Assembly (NCBI GenBank): GCA_001939145.1
Contig: LSRX01000596.1
Coordinates: 274,899-338,898, forward strand
Reading direction: 5' to 3'
Length of the DNA: 64,000 nt
Source: Symbiodinium microadriaticum
Lineage: Eukaryota > Sar > Dinophyceae > Suessiales > Symbiodiniaceae
Shown here in pieces: positions 11,540-23,292 of this stretch. Each line of letters begins with the position of its first letter. The stretch's first letter is position 1. The position numbers were made by a program, and so were the translations under genes. Below the pieces are notes generated by a model. The model did not search any database. It was not told where the DNA came from and was given only the letters and a program-made list of their open reading frames with translations.

Positions 11540-12400
11540 TCATGTATCTGGCCTCCCTGACTGACCCCGCCGGTGAGCATGGGCTATTTGCTTTGGCCGC
11601 CAGCGGCGGACCACTTCTCTGGGCCCTGCCGTCTGTTCCCACACACCGGGTAGCTCAAAGCGACTTGCAGTATCCGTCTGCGCTGAGCACGGGGATCCGC
11701 CACAACCCACTTCTCGGAACAAGCTTTGTATGGCAAGAACCGCGTGGCCTGGGGGAGTTCTCGTGCCAATCCCAGCGAATTTCATGTTTTCCGAAAGTGC
11801 AGGTGGTGCTTCGATGCGATTCCAAGACATAAAACTGCAGTCCCACTTCCTCCATTCAGCAGAATTTACTTCATAGAGCCACAAACGGCAGGACTCTGCG
11901 GGTTCCGGCCCGTGCGGCTGAAAGCGATTCACATAGACTTGCGCAGCCCACTTCGTTCCCCCACCAATTCGCAAGGGGTAAGTGGCATCCAAGTCCTCCC
12001 AAGTCACGGCAAACATAGCCTCAGCCCACAATGCCTGAAACACATTACGGCGAAACAGCGCCAGCACTTGCCGGTTCTTGCTTGAGGGCACGTGTTGGCG
12101 AAGCTCCGTTGCTGCGGCCCGCAAATGAGGATCGCATAGAGCTGCCGCAACCCTGTCTGGCACGTCTACTCGCCCACCCGGCCTGGTAGCAAAATCACGG
12201 TGCTGAGCAAACGACCAGTGTATGCACTGGCCGAACGGCGCAAATCGAGCCATGGCAGCATCAAATGCAGCATCGACACCCGGCGCGCCACCCGAAAACA
12301 GTGTCAAGGTGTCGTGTCGGGGCGGCCCATGACAGAGCTCCAAGACTGCATCCAGAGAGAGCTGAATCTCTTGAAGAGCGCCGCTCTCATTTCTAGACAT
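11540..12400 (-). CDS. SLOG-like (Rossmann-type nucleotide-binding) protein, single large exon
   Basis: Near the N-terminus the frame has LTLFSGGAPGVDAAFDAAMA, the SGGAxGxD loop of SLOG/DprA-type domains, then HWSFAQHR and, about 90 residues on, NVFQALWAEAMFAVTWEDL with YPLRIGGGTKWAAQVYV, matching the second half of the fold (the GGT loop). Near residue 215 comes MKFAGIGTRTPPGHAVLAIQ, which resembles the first strand and loop of a second SLOG unit (FAGIGSR in phage and bacterial members). The remainder, after FREVG, loses protein character, so an intron probably begins there and the second unit would continue in an exon I cannot place. The upstream limit is uncertain: the frame has no early ATG and an acceptor near 12.40 kb is likely. 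SLOG domains bind nucleotides or ADP-ribose-like ligands; the ligand here is unknown. Confidence 0.6.
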   Translation of the reverse strand: MSRNESGALQEIQLSLDAVLELCHGPPRHDTLTLFSGGAPGVDAAFDAAMARFAPFGQCIHWSFAQHRDFATRPGGRVDVPDRVAAALCDPHLRAAATELRQHVPSSKNRQVLALFRRNVFQALWAEAMFAVTWEDLDATYPLRIGGGTKWAAQVYVNRFQPHGPEPAESCRLWLYEVNSAEWRKWDCSFMSWNRIEAPPALSENMKFAGIGTRTPPGHAVLAIQSLFREVGCGGSPCSAQTDTASRFELPGVWEQTAGPREVVRRWRPKQIAHAHRRGQSGRPDT

Positions 12401-12419
12401 TGGCCGGACCGACACCACT

Positions 12420-13906
12420 ACCGCTGCAGTGGCTTCTCTTTAGAGTGGGGGCCCCGCAAATCCCAGCCAAACCCTGCGCCCGAAATTGCTTTTGTCGATC
12501 ACCTAGGTCCCGGTAGGTTAACTCCCGTTCTCCATGCATTGAGTCCTGGCTTTCGGAATTGGCGGAGGCGGTCTTGTCCCTGGGCACCAGGAGCTGCAAA
12601 GCAAGGGCGACGCCCTTTCGTCTCCGAGGCTCTGGGCACGATCGGCAGGAAGCCGCCACCCTCCAACTCCAGCCAGGATTCAGCCTCGGAGCGCCCACTG
12701 AGTGCTAGAGCCCGTTTTTTCTGGTGGAGCCCACCAAAACTGGGTCCTGGGCACCAGGATAACCTTGCACCTGTGAGCCTTCAGCCTGGCAGGTTGCACT
12801 GGGTTCTTTTCTGGTAGATTTTTCATGCCACTGCAAAGACCTGAGTGGCAAGCCACATGCCCTGTCGAGGGAGAACTGAGGCTCGGCCTTGGCACAAGGC
12901 CAGCACGGCTAGGACAGGAGGCCGGACTCAGGCGTCTCAAGTCCCCGCCGGGCTCTCACTTGGAGGTTTCTCAGCGCCACAAACCTCCCAAAGTGTGCCG
13001 CTTCCATGGAACAAAAAATGCGAGCCACCCTTAGGACGTCTGCGTAAGGTCTCTGAGCCAGGAGCTCCAGGGGCGAAGCGAAGGAGCCCTTGGAGCTGCC
13101 TTGGCAGCCGCGCCTCGGCACCCGAAGGCTCCTAAGCTAAGTTTTAAGGAATATGAAAGGAAAAGGCCCCACTTTTTCAGAAAATCCGCGTCACCGGGCC
13201 CTTATGTCTATTTAGCCCTTGAAGATGCTCTCTGACTGGGCCCTCTGCGACTCCAGGAGTATGCCAAGCCTCGGCTGACAACGCAACGCTATCGTTGCTA
13301 AGACTGGTAAGTCAACCCAGCGGCCCTTAACTCGTCCCGGCGCCACCTACGCACTTTGCATTAACAATGGGAATCTGTGATGCCCCCGCCTCCTCTCATC
13401 GAAGATAGGAGAAGCTTTTTGAACGAGATTGCATCCCATAAAGGAAATCTAGAGACTTGATTGAGATGGAGGGCCCGAGGGCCTAGGGTAGGCCTTTGTC
13501 CCTGCACCCTCTCTCAGGGCCTGTCTCTCCAAACGTGATTCAAGCCCTCCCGCACTCAACGGTAATCAGACAGCACCGACCTTTCCGATATGATGGGGAG
13601 CTACGGCAATCCGCACATGAAACGGAAAGCGCGTCCTGTTCTGGTGCACAGCACTCGGAGTCGACTTTCGGCTTTCAGGGTCAACCCTGTAGACTCTTCG
13701 GTCAAGAGCCCAATCATACGTCTCCGAGCTCCCACCCCCGACTTCTGGCTTGTAATCGTCAGGCTACATTCAGGATGTCCATGTTACATCTGTTTCCGTG
13801 ACCGCCTGCATCTGTCATTTTCATGCATCCCGGCTTCCCTCCTCGGAAACTCGGAAATACTGGCTTACAGCAGATCCATCATCCCTGGTCCAGATCCACA
13901 CGAAAA
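12420..13906. other. No gene recognised
   Basis: GC-rich sequence with short frames on both strands and several GGGCCC/AGGCCT-rich patches; no domain, RNA gene or clear repeat was identified. Confidence 0.4.
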
Positions 13907-14160
13907 TCACAGCGTCAAATACTGCCAAGTGCAGGCAAGGCACCCATGATTTCTGCCATCAATGAGCATGTACGCGCCCTTGGCATGCTCGGGCACCTGA
14001 AAAGGCAGGAGTGGCTTCAATGGTTCTGTGCTCGACTCGCCAGCGACAAAACTGTGTGCTCCAGGCATTTGCGGATGCACGGCTGTCTTGATCCAAGCCT
14101 CGCAGGACATGTCGTCAGCAGAAATGTCGAGTCGCAACAGGAAGAAGAACAAGGCTTGGA
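13907..14160 (-). CDS. Probable coding exon, unknown protein
   Basis: The minus-strand frame contains RLDISADDMSCEAWIKTAVH, PGAHSFVAGESSTEPLKPLL and VPEHAKGAYMLIDG in succession. It reads like a folded domain. The VPEHAKG part directly follows a CAG, so it may begin a separate exon. No family recognised. Confidence 0.4.
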
Positions 14161-16097
14161 CAGAGCCACCCTGTCTCTTGCACCCGTCCAGAGACCACGC
14201 AGCCTTCCAACACCAATCACACGTGCACACAGGTGAAACGGGGAAGCTCCAGAACGTCTGAGGCGCCTCGTGTCACCTGCAGAACCCGTTCGCATATCAT
14301 TTCGCGCCTTCAGAAGGGCTAAGCTCTGAGGCCCCGGCCTGGGCAACCTTCGCCGTGTTCAGGCCGGGGCTTTCCCGGACGAAGACGATGGGTTTCGTTA
14401 CCTACGGTCAGGAGACCTACGTCCCTTACGTCTCTCTTTCAGCACTTACGTCTCTCTTTAGGGACGCCGGGCGGGCTGCCCGTCTGCCTCAAAGCGCTCG
14501 TAGTGCCAGGCTGAATCGCGGCCAGCTTCGCCACTGCTATTCGTGGCGGCCTGTCGCAAGCAAATGACGATCCTAAGCCGGGTAGCCGTAGCAGATCAGG
14601 GAAGGCAAGCAGGACAAGGAACCTCTTATGCCACTAGCTTTTGTGGGTGATTCTCATTTGCACAGTCGGGAACGGATAGAGAACATGAAACCCAGACTAC
14701 TACATTCAACAGGCTTTTAGGGCCAAAAAGGCCTAGCCACAGGGCATGCTTGTCTGAGGCTACCACCACGTCTTCGACTAGAGTTGGGGTGTTTCACTTC
14801 TTCTCATGGGAAAACACTGAGTTCGAAGTCAATTCGTCACCCCTTTCTGTCACGCTTAACCATCACAAGTGTCAACAGCTGGCCTTCTTGTCCGTGGTGG
14901 GGGTACGCGAAGAGCTGTAGCCCGAAGAGGGCTTACTTGGCTTACTTGTGCCTGCTGAGTCGTCGACCTCGATGAAACGACGATGTCTAAAGCTGCAAAC
15001 AGTAACAGCTCAGTTGGGGTGTTTATGTTGGGTTGGGCTTCTTCTCCCCACTCCCTGTTGCACAGGCGATCTCACGCGCTTTGACTCACTCCAGGCCAGC
15101 TCTGCAAAAGCCCTTTGTCTGAGCTGCGCAGCCCGCGGGATCCGGGCGGTGGACTTCGAGGGCTCGGCCCTGCCATGGCACAGCACAATATTACATTATA
15201 TCATACTATTTTAATACTACATTACACTATATTACATTATACTGTGTTACATTCTATTATATTGTATTATATTATATTATATAAGTCAGAGGCGACAGAG
15301 CAGGGTGTCTTTGCCTCGGGAGCTTGCTTTGGGGAGCGGAGCTGCTGCCTCCCAATTGGAAGGTTGAGGAGCCACAAGGGAAAAAAAAAAACAAAAAGCC
15401 GCACAGAGGCCACGGCTGTCATGAAGCTTGCTGTTTGGCTTCTCCGGAACTGCAGCCTAGCGCTGTGCAAAGCAGGAAACTACTCGATGCCGAATACAGG
15501 CCAGACACCAAAGGTTCATAACATGGGGATCAGATGGGATGGCAGGCCCCGCCTTCGCGGCCAGATTCTCCTTTTCGCCGCCCAAAGTCTTTGTTCTGAG
15601 ATCAAGTCAGTCAGTTCACGACACTTGGACACCGCCGCACTTTCTTGGCAGAGACCGGTTTCTGTGTGAGGCTCCGGCTGGTGCACAGGAGTTCCGGCGG
15701 CTTTGTTGGATGCTGCATTGGCACCACCTCTAAAGGAGACAACTGCCAGTGCTGTCTCGGTCGTTGGAGTCGGAGAGGCCAAGCGGCTGCCGTTTTGATC
15801 TGTTTGCGCTTTCGCCGACAAGGGCCGTCTGACCTCGGCTCGGGCCGGGCCACCGCTTCCAAATATCGGCCACGGCTTCGCAAGGCGCTCACCCAGGAGG
15901 CACCATCATCCCAGGAGATCCTGCAGTGTCCACGCAGAACTGGACGCTTGGCTCACCACATCTTCGCCGGGTGATCCTGTCGGACGCCGTCAGCTTGCCC
16001 TCAAAGCTCGGAGCACCTCAGGACTACTAGGGATGCGCGGAGTTTGCTCTTGACTCTTGAAATTGAATGCCTTGTGTTGTGGCACTCCATGCCAAGG
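14161..16097. other. No gene firmly recognised
   Basis: Short frames only, with an AT-rich tract at 15.19-15.29 kb. A minus-strand frame at 15.52-15.85 kb is open but Arg/Pro/Gln-rich and not convincing. Confidence 0.35.
15185..15290. repeat. ATATT/ATACT-type simple repeat
   Basis: A degenerate pentanucleotide AT-rich repeat (units such as ATTAC, ATTAT, ATACT) inside otherwise GC-rich sequence; similar tracts recur at 44.2-44.8 kb. Confidence 0.85.
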
Positions 16098-16430
16098 TCA
16101 CGCAACGCAGCAAAGCTGAGCATGCAAGCCGGGGCTGGGCGTGAACACGACCGCATCCGGCCGGGGGAAAGTCACCTTGTCTTGCCCAAACTGCGGCTTT
16201 GAGCCATAGCGTGGCCCCGAGGTCGCCTCCACTTCGACTCCATCTGGGCCGCGCATGCGCCGGTTCTTGATGATGACCTGAAGGCGCAGCTTGCGATGAA
16301 ACTTCTCCGGTTCCATGACATCTAAGACGCCATGTGGTAGGCCGCAAGCCACGGTACCATCGTTGTCCTCCCACTCACCATCAATGGAAGGGGCATGCGC
16401 CTTCGTTCGAGTACTGTGGGAACAACTTGT
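16098..16430 (-). CDS. Probable coding exon, unknown protein
   Basis: The minus-strand frame contains DGEWEDNDGTVACGLPHGVL, EPEKFHRKLRLQVIIKNRRM and PDGVEVEATSGPRYGSKPQF in order. Charge distribution and the alternation of hydrophobic residues are strongly protein-like and the overlapping frames are not. It may continue upstream toward 16.6 kb. No domain identified. Confidence 0.4.
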   Translation of the reverse strand, partial: TSCSHSTRTKAHAPSIDGEWEDNDGTVACGLPHGVLDVMEPEKFHRKLRLQVIIKNRRMRGPDGVEVEATSGPRYGSKPQFGQDKVTFPRPDAVVFTPSPGLHAQLCCVA

Positions 16431-16892
16431 GCGACAAACAGTAAACAGAAGGGACCGGACCAAGCAAGGCCGCACCACAAGCATGACCGGCTTCTGCGGG
16501 CTGTCGCTTTTGACTGAGGGCGCAGCAGGATTAGAAGCAGCTGCTTGCTGCTGCAGCTTCTCCTGCCGGGTCCCCTTCTGAGCCCTGAAACCGAAACCTG
16601 CACTTGTGAAACGTGAACCCGTAAAGCCACTCAGAATTCAAGCCTCGGCTGGGCATACTAAGCTACCGAGCTCCAGGGCAGCGCCTCAATCTCGTCGAAA
16701 TCGAACATTGGGAGGTAGGACCCATTACCGCCATCTACAGTTGGGTTCTTCGATGCCTGTTGCTCTGCTGATGCTCCCAGTGTCCGTTTGTGACATGTCG
16801 TGCTTCTGCCGGCCGACTGTTGAAATTGCTCTCGCTACTGTTGGCTCTATGCTTGCATAGGTCTCATTGCGCTCTAATCGACTCTGATCACT

Positions 16893-17123
16893 CTAATCCC
16901 CTGGCACCATCAAATCAGCTCGCTTGCAACCTCGATAAGAACGCCACGCACGCGCCGCGCAATTTTTCTGAATCACGTTCCGGATCAGTCGCTCATGAAA
17001 CCGGACAGCCACGATCAGTTTCACTGGACGGGCCGCCTCTTTCGCTATCATCTCAAGAACACCAGAGGAAGTCCCAATTTCGCCTAACATTGAGCTCGCC
17101 ACGCCTTGGTCAATGTAGACCAT
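16893..17123 (-). CDS. Probable coding exon, unknown protein
   Basis: The minus-strand frame contains YIDQGVASSMLGEIGTSSGV followed by LEMIAKEAARPVKLIVAVRF and HERLIRNVIQKN. It looks like an alpha/beta fold fragment (KLIVAVRF as a strand). Family not recognised. Confidence 0.4.
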   Translation of the reverse strand: MVYIDQGVASSMLGEIGTSSGVLEMIAKEAARPVKLIVAVRFHERLIRNVIQKNCAARAWRSYRGCKRADLMVPGD

Positions 17124-17471
17124 GAGGCTTGAATTTGGGCGTGCTCGTGCTACCCGTGACGCATCGCCAAACTGGTGCCGTCAGCAGCTTCAACTCCCAA
17201 TTCGGTGCAACTGAATTACTCCAGCACATCAAAGGTCTCGATGGCTTTCCTATTTGTAACTCCGCACACTTCAGGTAATCTCAGTAGCCAAACCTGGGCG
17301 GCTGCTTCTTCACTACTGCCCCACATCATCTGCATTAAAGGTCGGTCTTCTTCCCCAGTCTCTATTGCTTGCTTGCGTGCTGGGGTTCAGGGGTTGCGGA
17401 CAACCCCTCGGCCCGAAGGCCTACCCCACGCGGCGCGCTCCGGTCTGTCTGAACTCTCTCTCTCTCTCTCT

Positions 17472-17503
<32 letters not shown>

Positions 17504-19939
17504 GGGTGTGAGCCCTCTCTCTTTGCTTTGCTTTGCTAAGGGTGTGAGGCAGCAGCAGTCCTGCTACCCCGCGCTCCAAGGCGCTACCTCATCCATCATT
17601 TTGACAGAAGAAATACTCCACTCTACAGAGCCCTCTTCTTCGCCAGGGCATGGGAGGCGATTTAAGCCCCCCGGCCACTAGGGCCCCCCATTTGTTATGG
17701 AGCCCTTTCTTTCAGCAGGGTTAGGGGCAGAGAGGTTTCCCTCCTTTGTTATGGAGCCCTCTCTCTCTCTCTCTCTCTCTCTCGCTCTCTCTCTCGCACA
17801 CAGGACAATATGGAAATCATTCAGTTGCCGACTGAGTCCTTGGTCCTGGCAACCTGCCCAGCATGAGCCTGGCAGCCTCAGGCAAGGAAGGCTGGTCTCT
17901 GCCAGTGCCAGTGCATCGCAGTGACAGGCTTGGCCCTTTCAGCGTGGTGTTGGCCAAGCTCTGCCCTTCCCGCCCCCGCCTCCCGTCGAGCTCCGATGCT
18001 GTAGCGCGGTCCATGAGGTCCCTCTCCAGGCATGTAGTTGGGGCCTGCACTGCTCGAACACGACCGCCATCGGTGAAGGAGCGCCGGTGATGCCTGGACT
18101 TCGGCCGTTGCCGTCGTCGAAGGGAGCGCTCTTGGGTCGCAAATTCGGAGAATCGCCCCACCTTCAGCGGGCCCTTCGCTACTTCCACAGCAAGATAGAA
18201 GAGTGGGCCCGTTGGCCTTCCGACTTTGCCCCTCAATGTGCTTCGCGGAGGGCCATAATGACCGGGGCCTCAACACTGAGAAATCTGAGAGGGCAGAGCT
18301 GGGCATCGGCAATTGCAGATCTGTGCTTTTTCCGACCAAGGCCGGCACCAGGTCCCATCGAACGCGATTTGTCCTTGCCCCGCCCAGCCTGCAATGGAAA
18401 GTTGCAAGTCGACGTCGCTTGCCTTGAGCCTTCTAACGTCCAGAGCCCGGCCGTCGAGTAGGCCGGCGAGCCCCTCTGAACGACCTCGGAGCCAGCAGAG
18501 CTGGGCCCAAAAGCACCTACGCTGTTTGCCATGACCCTCCTTCTGTACGAAATGCTACAACCTAGCCTCTGTCTGGAGGCGCCACTGCGAGCTCGCGTGC
18601 CCATGTCGACCCGACTTCTGGAAAAGTTGCCGTGAATAGGACTCCGATAGGATCATTCGAGCTACCCTCCAGAACTCACCTGCAACCGCACTGCAACCTC
18701 CAGCCCCCAGCACTTGGCTGCCGGCTCCATGGTTGGGTGCGTAGGCTGCCGGCCCAGGCCCCACAGATCCATCCAGGATCCACTTCTCTGCCTCGAAGGG
18801 CAGATTAGGCAGGCGGCAGGTGTTTGCATTACTGGGACCTCACTCGGAGAGCTTCCCTCAATCTTGATATTTTGCTCTTGTGAAGGCTGTCAGGCACTGT
18901 CAGGCTCGCCGCCGCTGGGATGTGTACAGCCCGCCCGGTAGAGACTTGCCGGACCAGCCCGGTCTCCCACACAGACATCCACCAGCATAGGATAGTATGG
19001 TATCGTTTCTTATGGCTTATTAACTTATGGTTTAGTAACGTGTAGTCGCGTACGGTACGGTCTGGTCATGTCTAGTCTAATCTCGTCATTGCGACGAGCT
19101 GCATCAAGATTCCACCAGGCTTAAGGTCATGTCTAACCGGGCTGCCACCGGTCTTATTTCGTAACAAAAAACAATGAGCGCTGTCTGGGCTCCTTGCTCT
19201 TCTGGCCCTGCGCAAGGGATGGTAAAACCGACCCGAGGCGTTCTCAACGTCTCTCACTGGCGCAGGTGTTCTGCTTTCAGAGCTGATGGCTCGATTTTGA
19301 GGCCGTTCAGCAGGAATCTCCCCCGGTTGAAGGCTACGGATTCCCTAAGCAGGGACTGCTGTCATCATGGTGTCGTGGGGAGACCCATCTGAGAGTTGGG
19401 TCGGATTTGCACATGTGAAACGCGGAAGGACCGGTCCGCCTCAGGTAGCCGGGTTTTGCTCTGAAGCCAAACCGTTGGACAATAATCGAGAGAGGTCCGT
19501 CCCTGCGCCTACAGCGACCCTTTTTGAAGGGGGTGCAACTGAAAAGGCCACGGGCACTGGTAGTTTACTAGGATGTAGCACCTGACAAGTTGCTCAAGCT
19601 GTGGAGCAAGACCTCTGCGTCCGTTCATGCATCAATACAACTTCAGCGAGAAAAATATCACCACAGGTGGCTCGGCTGTGTGCAGCCAGCTTCTCAGCTA
19701 GATCAAAATGAGTCTCCAAACAGCGTCATAGCTTCCTGACTTCGAGATGTGCTTAAGATGCAGAAGCATTGTGTACGACAGGCAACGCAGAAAAAAGTCG
19801 GTAAATTTCTGCCGCTGAATTCAGCTCTGCGAAGTGCAGCGTGCTCCTTAGGAGAAGCCGCACGGACTCACCCACCTAATCCTAGCCGTCCTAGCCATGC
19901 AGAACACTCCACTCTTGTGGAGTGCTTCCAGAAAGCTTG
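17124..19939. other. Low-information region with simple repeats and one possible exon
   Basis: It contains (CT)n and (CTTG)n tracts at 17.45-17.51 and 17.76-17.80 kb and a 16-bp direct repeat (17691-17706 and 17745-17760). A minus-strand frame at 17.82-18.24 kb (140 codons, starting RGKVGRPTGPLFYLAVEVAK) could be an exon, but it is arginine-rich and unassigned. The rest shows nothing I can support. Confidence 0.3.
17455..17805. repeat. CT-, CTTG- and CTTTG-rich simple repeats
   Basis: Tracts of (CT)n and (CTTG)n at 17455-17505, CTTTG repeats just after, and another (CT)n at 17757-17795. The same phrase TTTGTTATGGAGCCCT flanks this stretch twice. Confidence 0.8.
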
Positions 19940-20160
19940 AGAGGATGAATACCTCGAATCCTCACCAAACCCTTTCCTTCCATCGCAAATTCACGCCCCG
20001 ATCTGCTCGGCTGCTGCCGGTTCCATTGCAGAAGAACATCAAGAAAAAAACCTTCCAATTGCATGAAATCCGGGGCCGGCGTCTGCCTTGTCAGATGCGA
20101 GAAAAGGAAACCCTCAAAGCTAGCCAGAGCCAACAGACCGGAATCTGTCGTGCACCGAGT
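19940..20160 (-). CDS. Probable coding exon, unknown protein
   Basis: The minus-strand frame contains LLALASFEGFLFSHLTRQTP, then PDFMQLEGFFLDVLLQWNRQ, then SGREFAMEGKGLVRI. Helical, hydrophobic-aromatic pattern typical of a folded domain. Family not recognised. Confidence 0.4.
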
Positions 20161-20172
20161 TGTTCGGCACAC

Positions 20173-21499
20173 CCTGGCTGATTTTCACCTTGGCGGTTGC
20201 GAGACCCCCATGGCAAAGGCAGCCAAGGAAGTTTCAGGGGGAAGGGCAAGAATCTTGAGCCCTAACCCCAACAGTGAACGGTCTCTGTTCGCGTTTACGA
20301 GTATACGCTTCGGCATCCTAAGGCCAAAGTTAAGGTCGCCTGCGCAGTGAGAGGAATCAAGCCAAGGCTCGAGTTTTCAGACATCATGGCCACCAGCAAC
20401 CTCGCTGCAAGACTCGGCATTCTGAAGCTGTAGACTTCTGTACCGCAGAACCCAGGCTCAGTCAGCAAATGTCCCAAGGTTCTCAACATACAGAAGCTGC
20501 CAACAACCTGCCGTTCCGGCTCTGAGTCTGGAACTTGTCGAAGGCCTTGTGAAAGCGGTTGGTCCTCAGCTTGAAAAAGATTCTAAGATGCTCACACGGG
20601 GCACGGACCTCGTGAAGCAAACGCCCCGTCGAAACACGGGTCTCTAGGGAGCCACGAGCTGCTCTCTCGTATGTCTACAGCTGTCAACGAAGCATGGACT
20701 CAAGGTCCAATGCAACGTTCGTACGCGGCTGGCAAGTCGGCATTGGCCCCTCGATTCGGCAGAGCCACTGTGAGAGGGCATACTTCCTCTCTCTTCCCAG
20801 AGCTTCTCGACGCTCCCACATCTCCTGTCCCAAGCTTTTTGTGCGGTTAGCGGGAGGGGTTCGCTTACGCTGCAGCAGTCGCACACTCACCGAAGAGGCT
20901 CGCGTAGGAAGTGGCCTCCAGACACTTCACCATTTGCTGTGTTGCAGCTCGGGCTTGATCATCCTGACAGGCGCTTCCAGCGAAGCGTGAAGAAGAGGCC
21001 TTGCATTATTTCTTTACCCAGGCTGAGTATAGTTAATACAGGGCTCAAAGACGGCGGCAGCCCTTCCCTTTCCTGCTTATAGCCCAAGAAAGAACAGGAG
21101 CTCTGAGTTCAACATTCCTATTTTCGGCGCGATCGGATGCTCTGCCGGATTTCAGGATTGGAATGTGGCGCCATCGGCCTCAGCAACAATGACTTCCTGG
21201 TGTAGTTGCGCAGTGCCCAAGATTATGCCGTGCGGGCATGATGCAACTCTGCACACGGCGGCGCCTGCTCTCCCTCCACCTCGATCCCGAACGCTATGTC
21301 TACTGCTACGACAACTACTGTACTCGTTCTGGGCGGCTTCTCGTTTCGAATGATGAGCGACCACTTTGTAACATTTCCGTTTCCAAACGAAGACACGACC
21401 GCCACCATGGCGACAACAGCGACAACCACAACCACCAGCTGCTACGGGACCACTTTACCGCTACCAGCCGCTACCATTGCCACCTTACCATGATGACGA
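20173..21499. other. Possible short exons only
   Basis: Weakly protein-like minus-strand pieces occur at 20.72-20.86 kb (AWDRRCGSVEKLWEERGSMP) and 21.15-21.24 kb (GIILGTAQLHQEVIVAEADG). Neither can be assigned; no RNA genes or repeats noted. Confidence 0.3.
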
Positions 21500-21681
21500 C
21501 GCTGCCGCCGACTACTAGTACTGCTTCTTACCACATCTGCTACTTGCTACTTTCTACTTACTACTTTCCCCTTACTCCTTGCTACATCCTTGTTTCTACC
21601 TACTACTTACTATGTTCTAACTACTACTACTTACTAGACTTACTACAACATACTACTACTTACTACTGTCTACTTCTTCTG

Positions 21682-21716
<35 letters not shown>

Positions 21717-21893
21717 GCTGCTACTGCTACTACTGCTACTGCTACTGCTACTGCTACTGCTACTGCTACTGCTACTGTTACTACTGCTACTACTACTACG
21801 ACGACGACTACTACTACTACTACGACGACGACTACGACTACGACTACGACTACGACGGCAGGCTTTGACCACTACTACTACCTTACTGCTACG

Positions 21894-21984
<91 letters not shown>

Positions 21985-22560
21985 GCACCACCACCACCAC
22001 TACTTCTACTTGTACTTCTACTTCTACTACTTCTACCTCTGCTTCTTCTATTACTTCTTCTACTTCTGGTTCCAGCTCTACTTCGCCTACTCCTTCTTCT
22101 TCTGCTTCTACTTCTACCTCTCCTTCTACTACTACTACCACTACCACTACTTCCACTACTGCCACCACCACCACCACCACCACCACCACCGACCTACTAC
22201 CACTACCATTTCTACTACTAAACTACTATTCTACAACTTATTACACTGCTGCTATGCTCTATCATTCTAGTACCATTGTGATTCTGTGATAGTATGATAC
22301 TACGATATGACTTCCACTATGCTACCATTAGACTACTCTTGTACTAATTCATACTCCTCCTCCTCCTCCTCATGCTACTGCTACTGCTTCTGCTGCTACT
22401 GCCACTGCAAACATACGTACTCGCACTCCTACTTCCACTCCTCATCCTGCACCTCCTCCTACTGCTACTGCTGCTGCCGCTGCTACCGCTGCCGCTACCA
22501 CTACTACCACTACCACCACTACTACCACAACCACTGCTTCACTACTTCTTCTGCTTCCAT
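21500..22560. repeat. Long compound trinucleotide microsatellite (ACT/CTG/CTT types)
   Basis: About one kilobase of degenerate TAC/CTA, CTG, ACG, TTC and CAC triplet runs. It yields long Leu-, Ser-, Val- or Tyr-rich open frames in several frames on both strands (up to 327 codons), which are artefacts of the triplet repeat, not genes. Confidence 0.9.
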
Positions 22561-22868
22561 CAACGACCTTTTTCGACGACGTTGACGATTCCAGTGCTAG
22601 TGCCATCTGGTGCTCCTGCTGCTAGGATGCGCTTTTCTTCCGCCGTGCATTTGTGGCCATGCAGCACAGAGCCTTCAAGGCCAAATGCGCGATAAACCTG
22701 GGGGGTGTCGCACCATTTCGGCTCGGTAAGGCTATGGTTTGCACTCTGTGCGGGAGCATCGTTGCTAGAAGGCTCTCCAGACGAGAGTTGGCTGCATGTC
22801 GAGGCTGTAGTGCCTTCAAGCGAACTGGATGATTTACGATGCAGATCTGCGTAAACATCCCGCCGCAT
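22560..22868 (-). CDS. Possible first exon, unknown protein
   Basis: The frame starts with ATG at 22868 (MRRDVYADLHRKSSSSLEGT) and continues with KWCDTPQVYRAFGLEGSVLH and CTAEEKRILAAGAPDG. The serine-rich N-terminus suggests a disordered leader. It directly abuts the microsatellite, which would then be its first intron. Function unknown. Confidence 0.4.
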   Translation of the reverse strand: MRRDVYADLHRKSSSSLEGTTASTCSQLSSGEPSSNDAPAQSANHSLTEPKWCDTPQVYRAFGLEGSVLHGHKCTAEEKRILAAGAPDGTSTGIVNVVEKGR

Positions 22869-23028
22869 GGTTTTTTGTCGGTGATTTTTGGTGAAGTTGT
22901 GCTTTCACGACAGTTTTAAGCAGATTTTAAGGTTGTTTTGGGTAGGTGAAAAAAGTGCTACGTTTTGCTTGAATCCTAGGAAATGTGTAGTATCAGCACG
23001 ATTTCGGGTGCAATAAGAATTGTTGCCA

Positions 23029-23292
23029 CATCGCACGGTAGAGGCTACGAATTCCTCGGTATTTTCAGGCTTTGGTGCGTTTTAAGCTTCAATTTTAGTG
23101 GTTTTCGACGGGGGCGGAATTTTATGTATTGGGTCTTATTTTCGGGCTGGAAGACTGTCTAGCTACTGTTGTGTGGAGGGTCTTAGGGGGAACCACATAA
23201 AATTCCGCCCCGGTCGAAAACCAGTACTTTCAAGCTGAAAACGCGCCAGAGCCTGTAAATACCGAGGAATTCGTAACCTGTACCGTGCGATG
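23029..23292. repeat. Large imperfect inverted repeat (about 99-bp arms)
   Basis: Left arm 23029-23127 and right arm 23195-23292 are reverse complements with roughly 85% identity by eye, separated by a 67-bp loop. Shared blocks include CGAATTCCTCGGTATTT, GGTTTTCGAC and GGGCGGAATTTTATGT. It could fold into a long hairpin. It lies downstream of the potassium-channel gene. It may be a foldback/MITE-type element or an inverted duplication; no target-site duplication is evident. Confidence 0.85.

Noticed and set aside
21238..22221. Plus-strand 327-codon ORF rich in leucine and proline
   Set aside because: Produced by a trinucleotide microsatellite; the same region is open in several frames on both strands.
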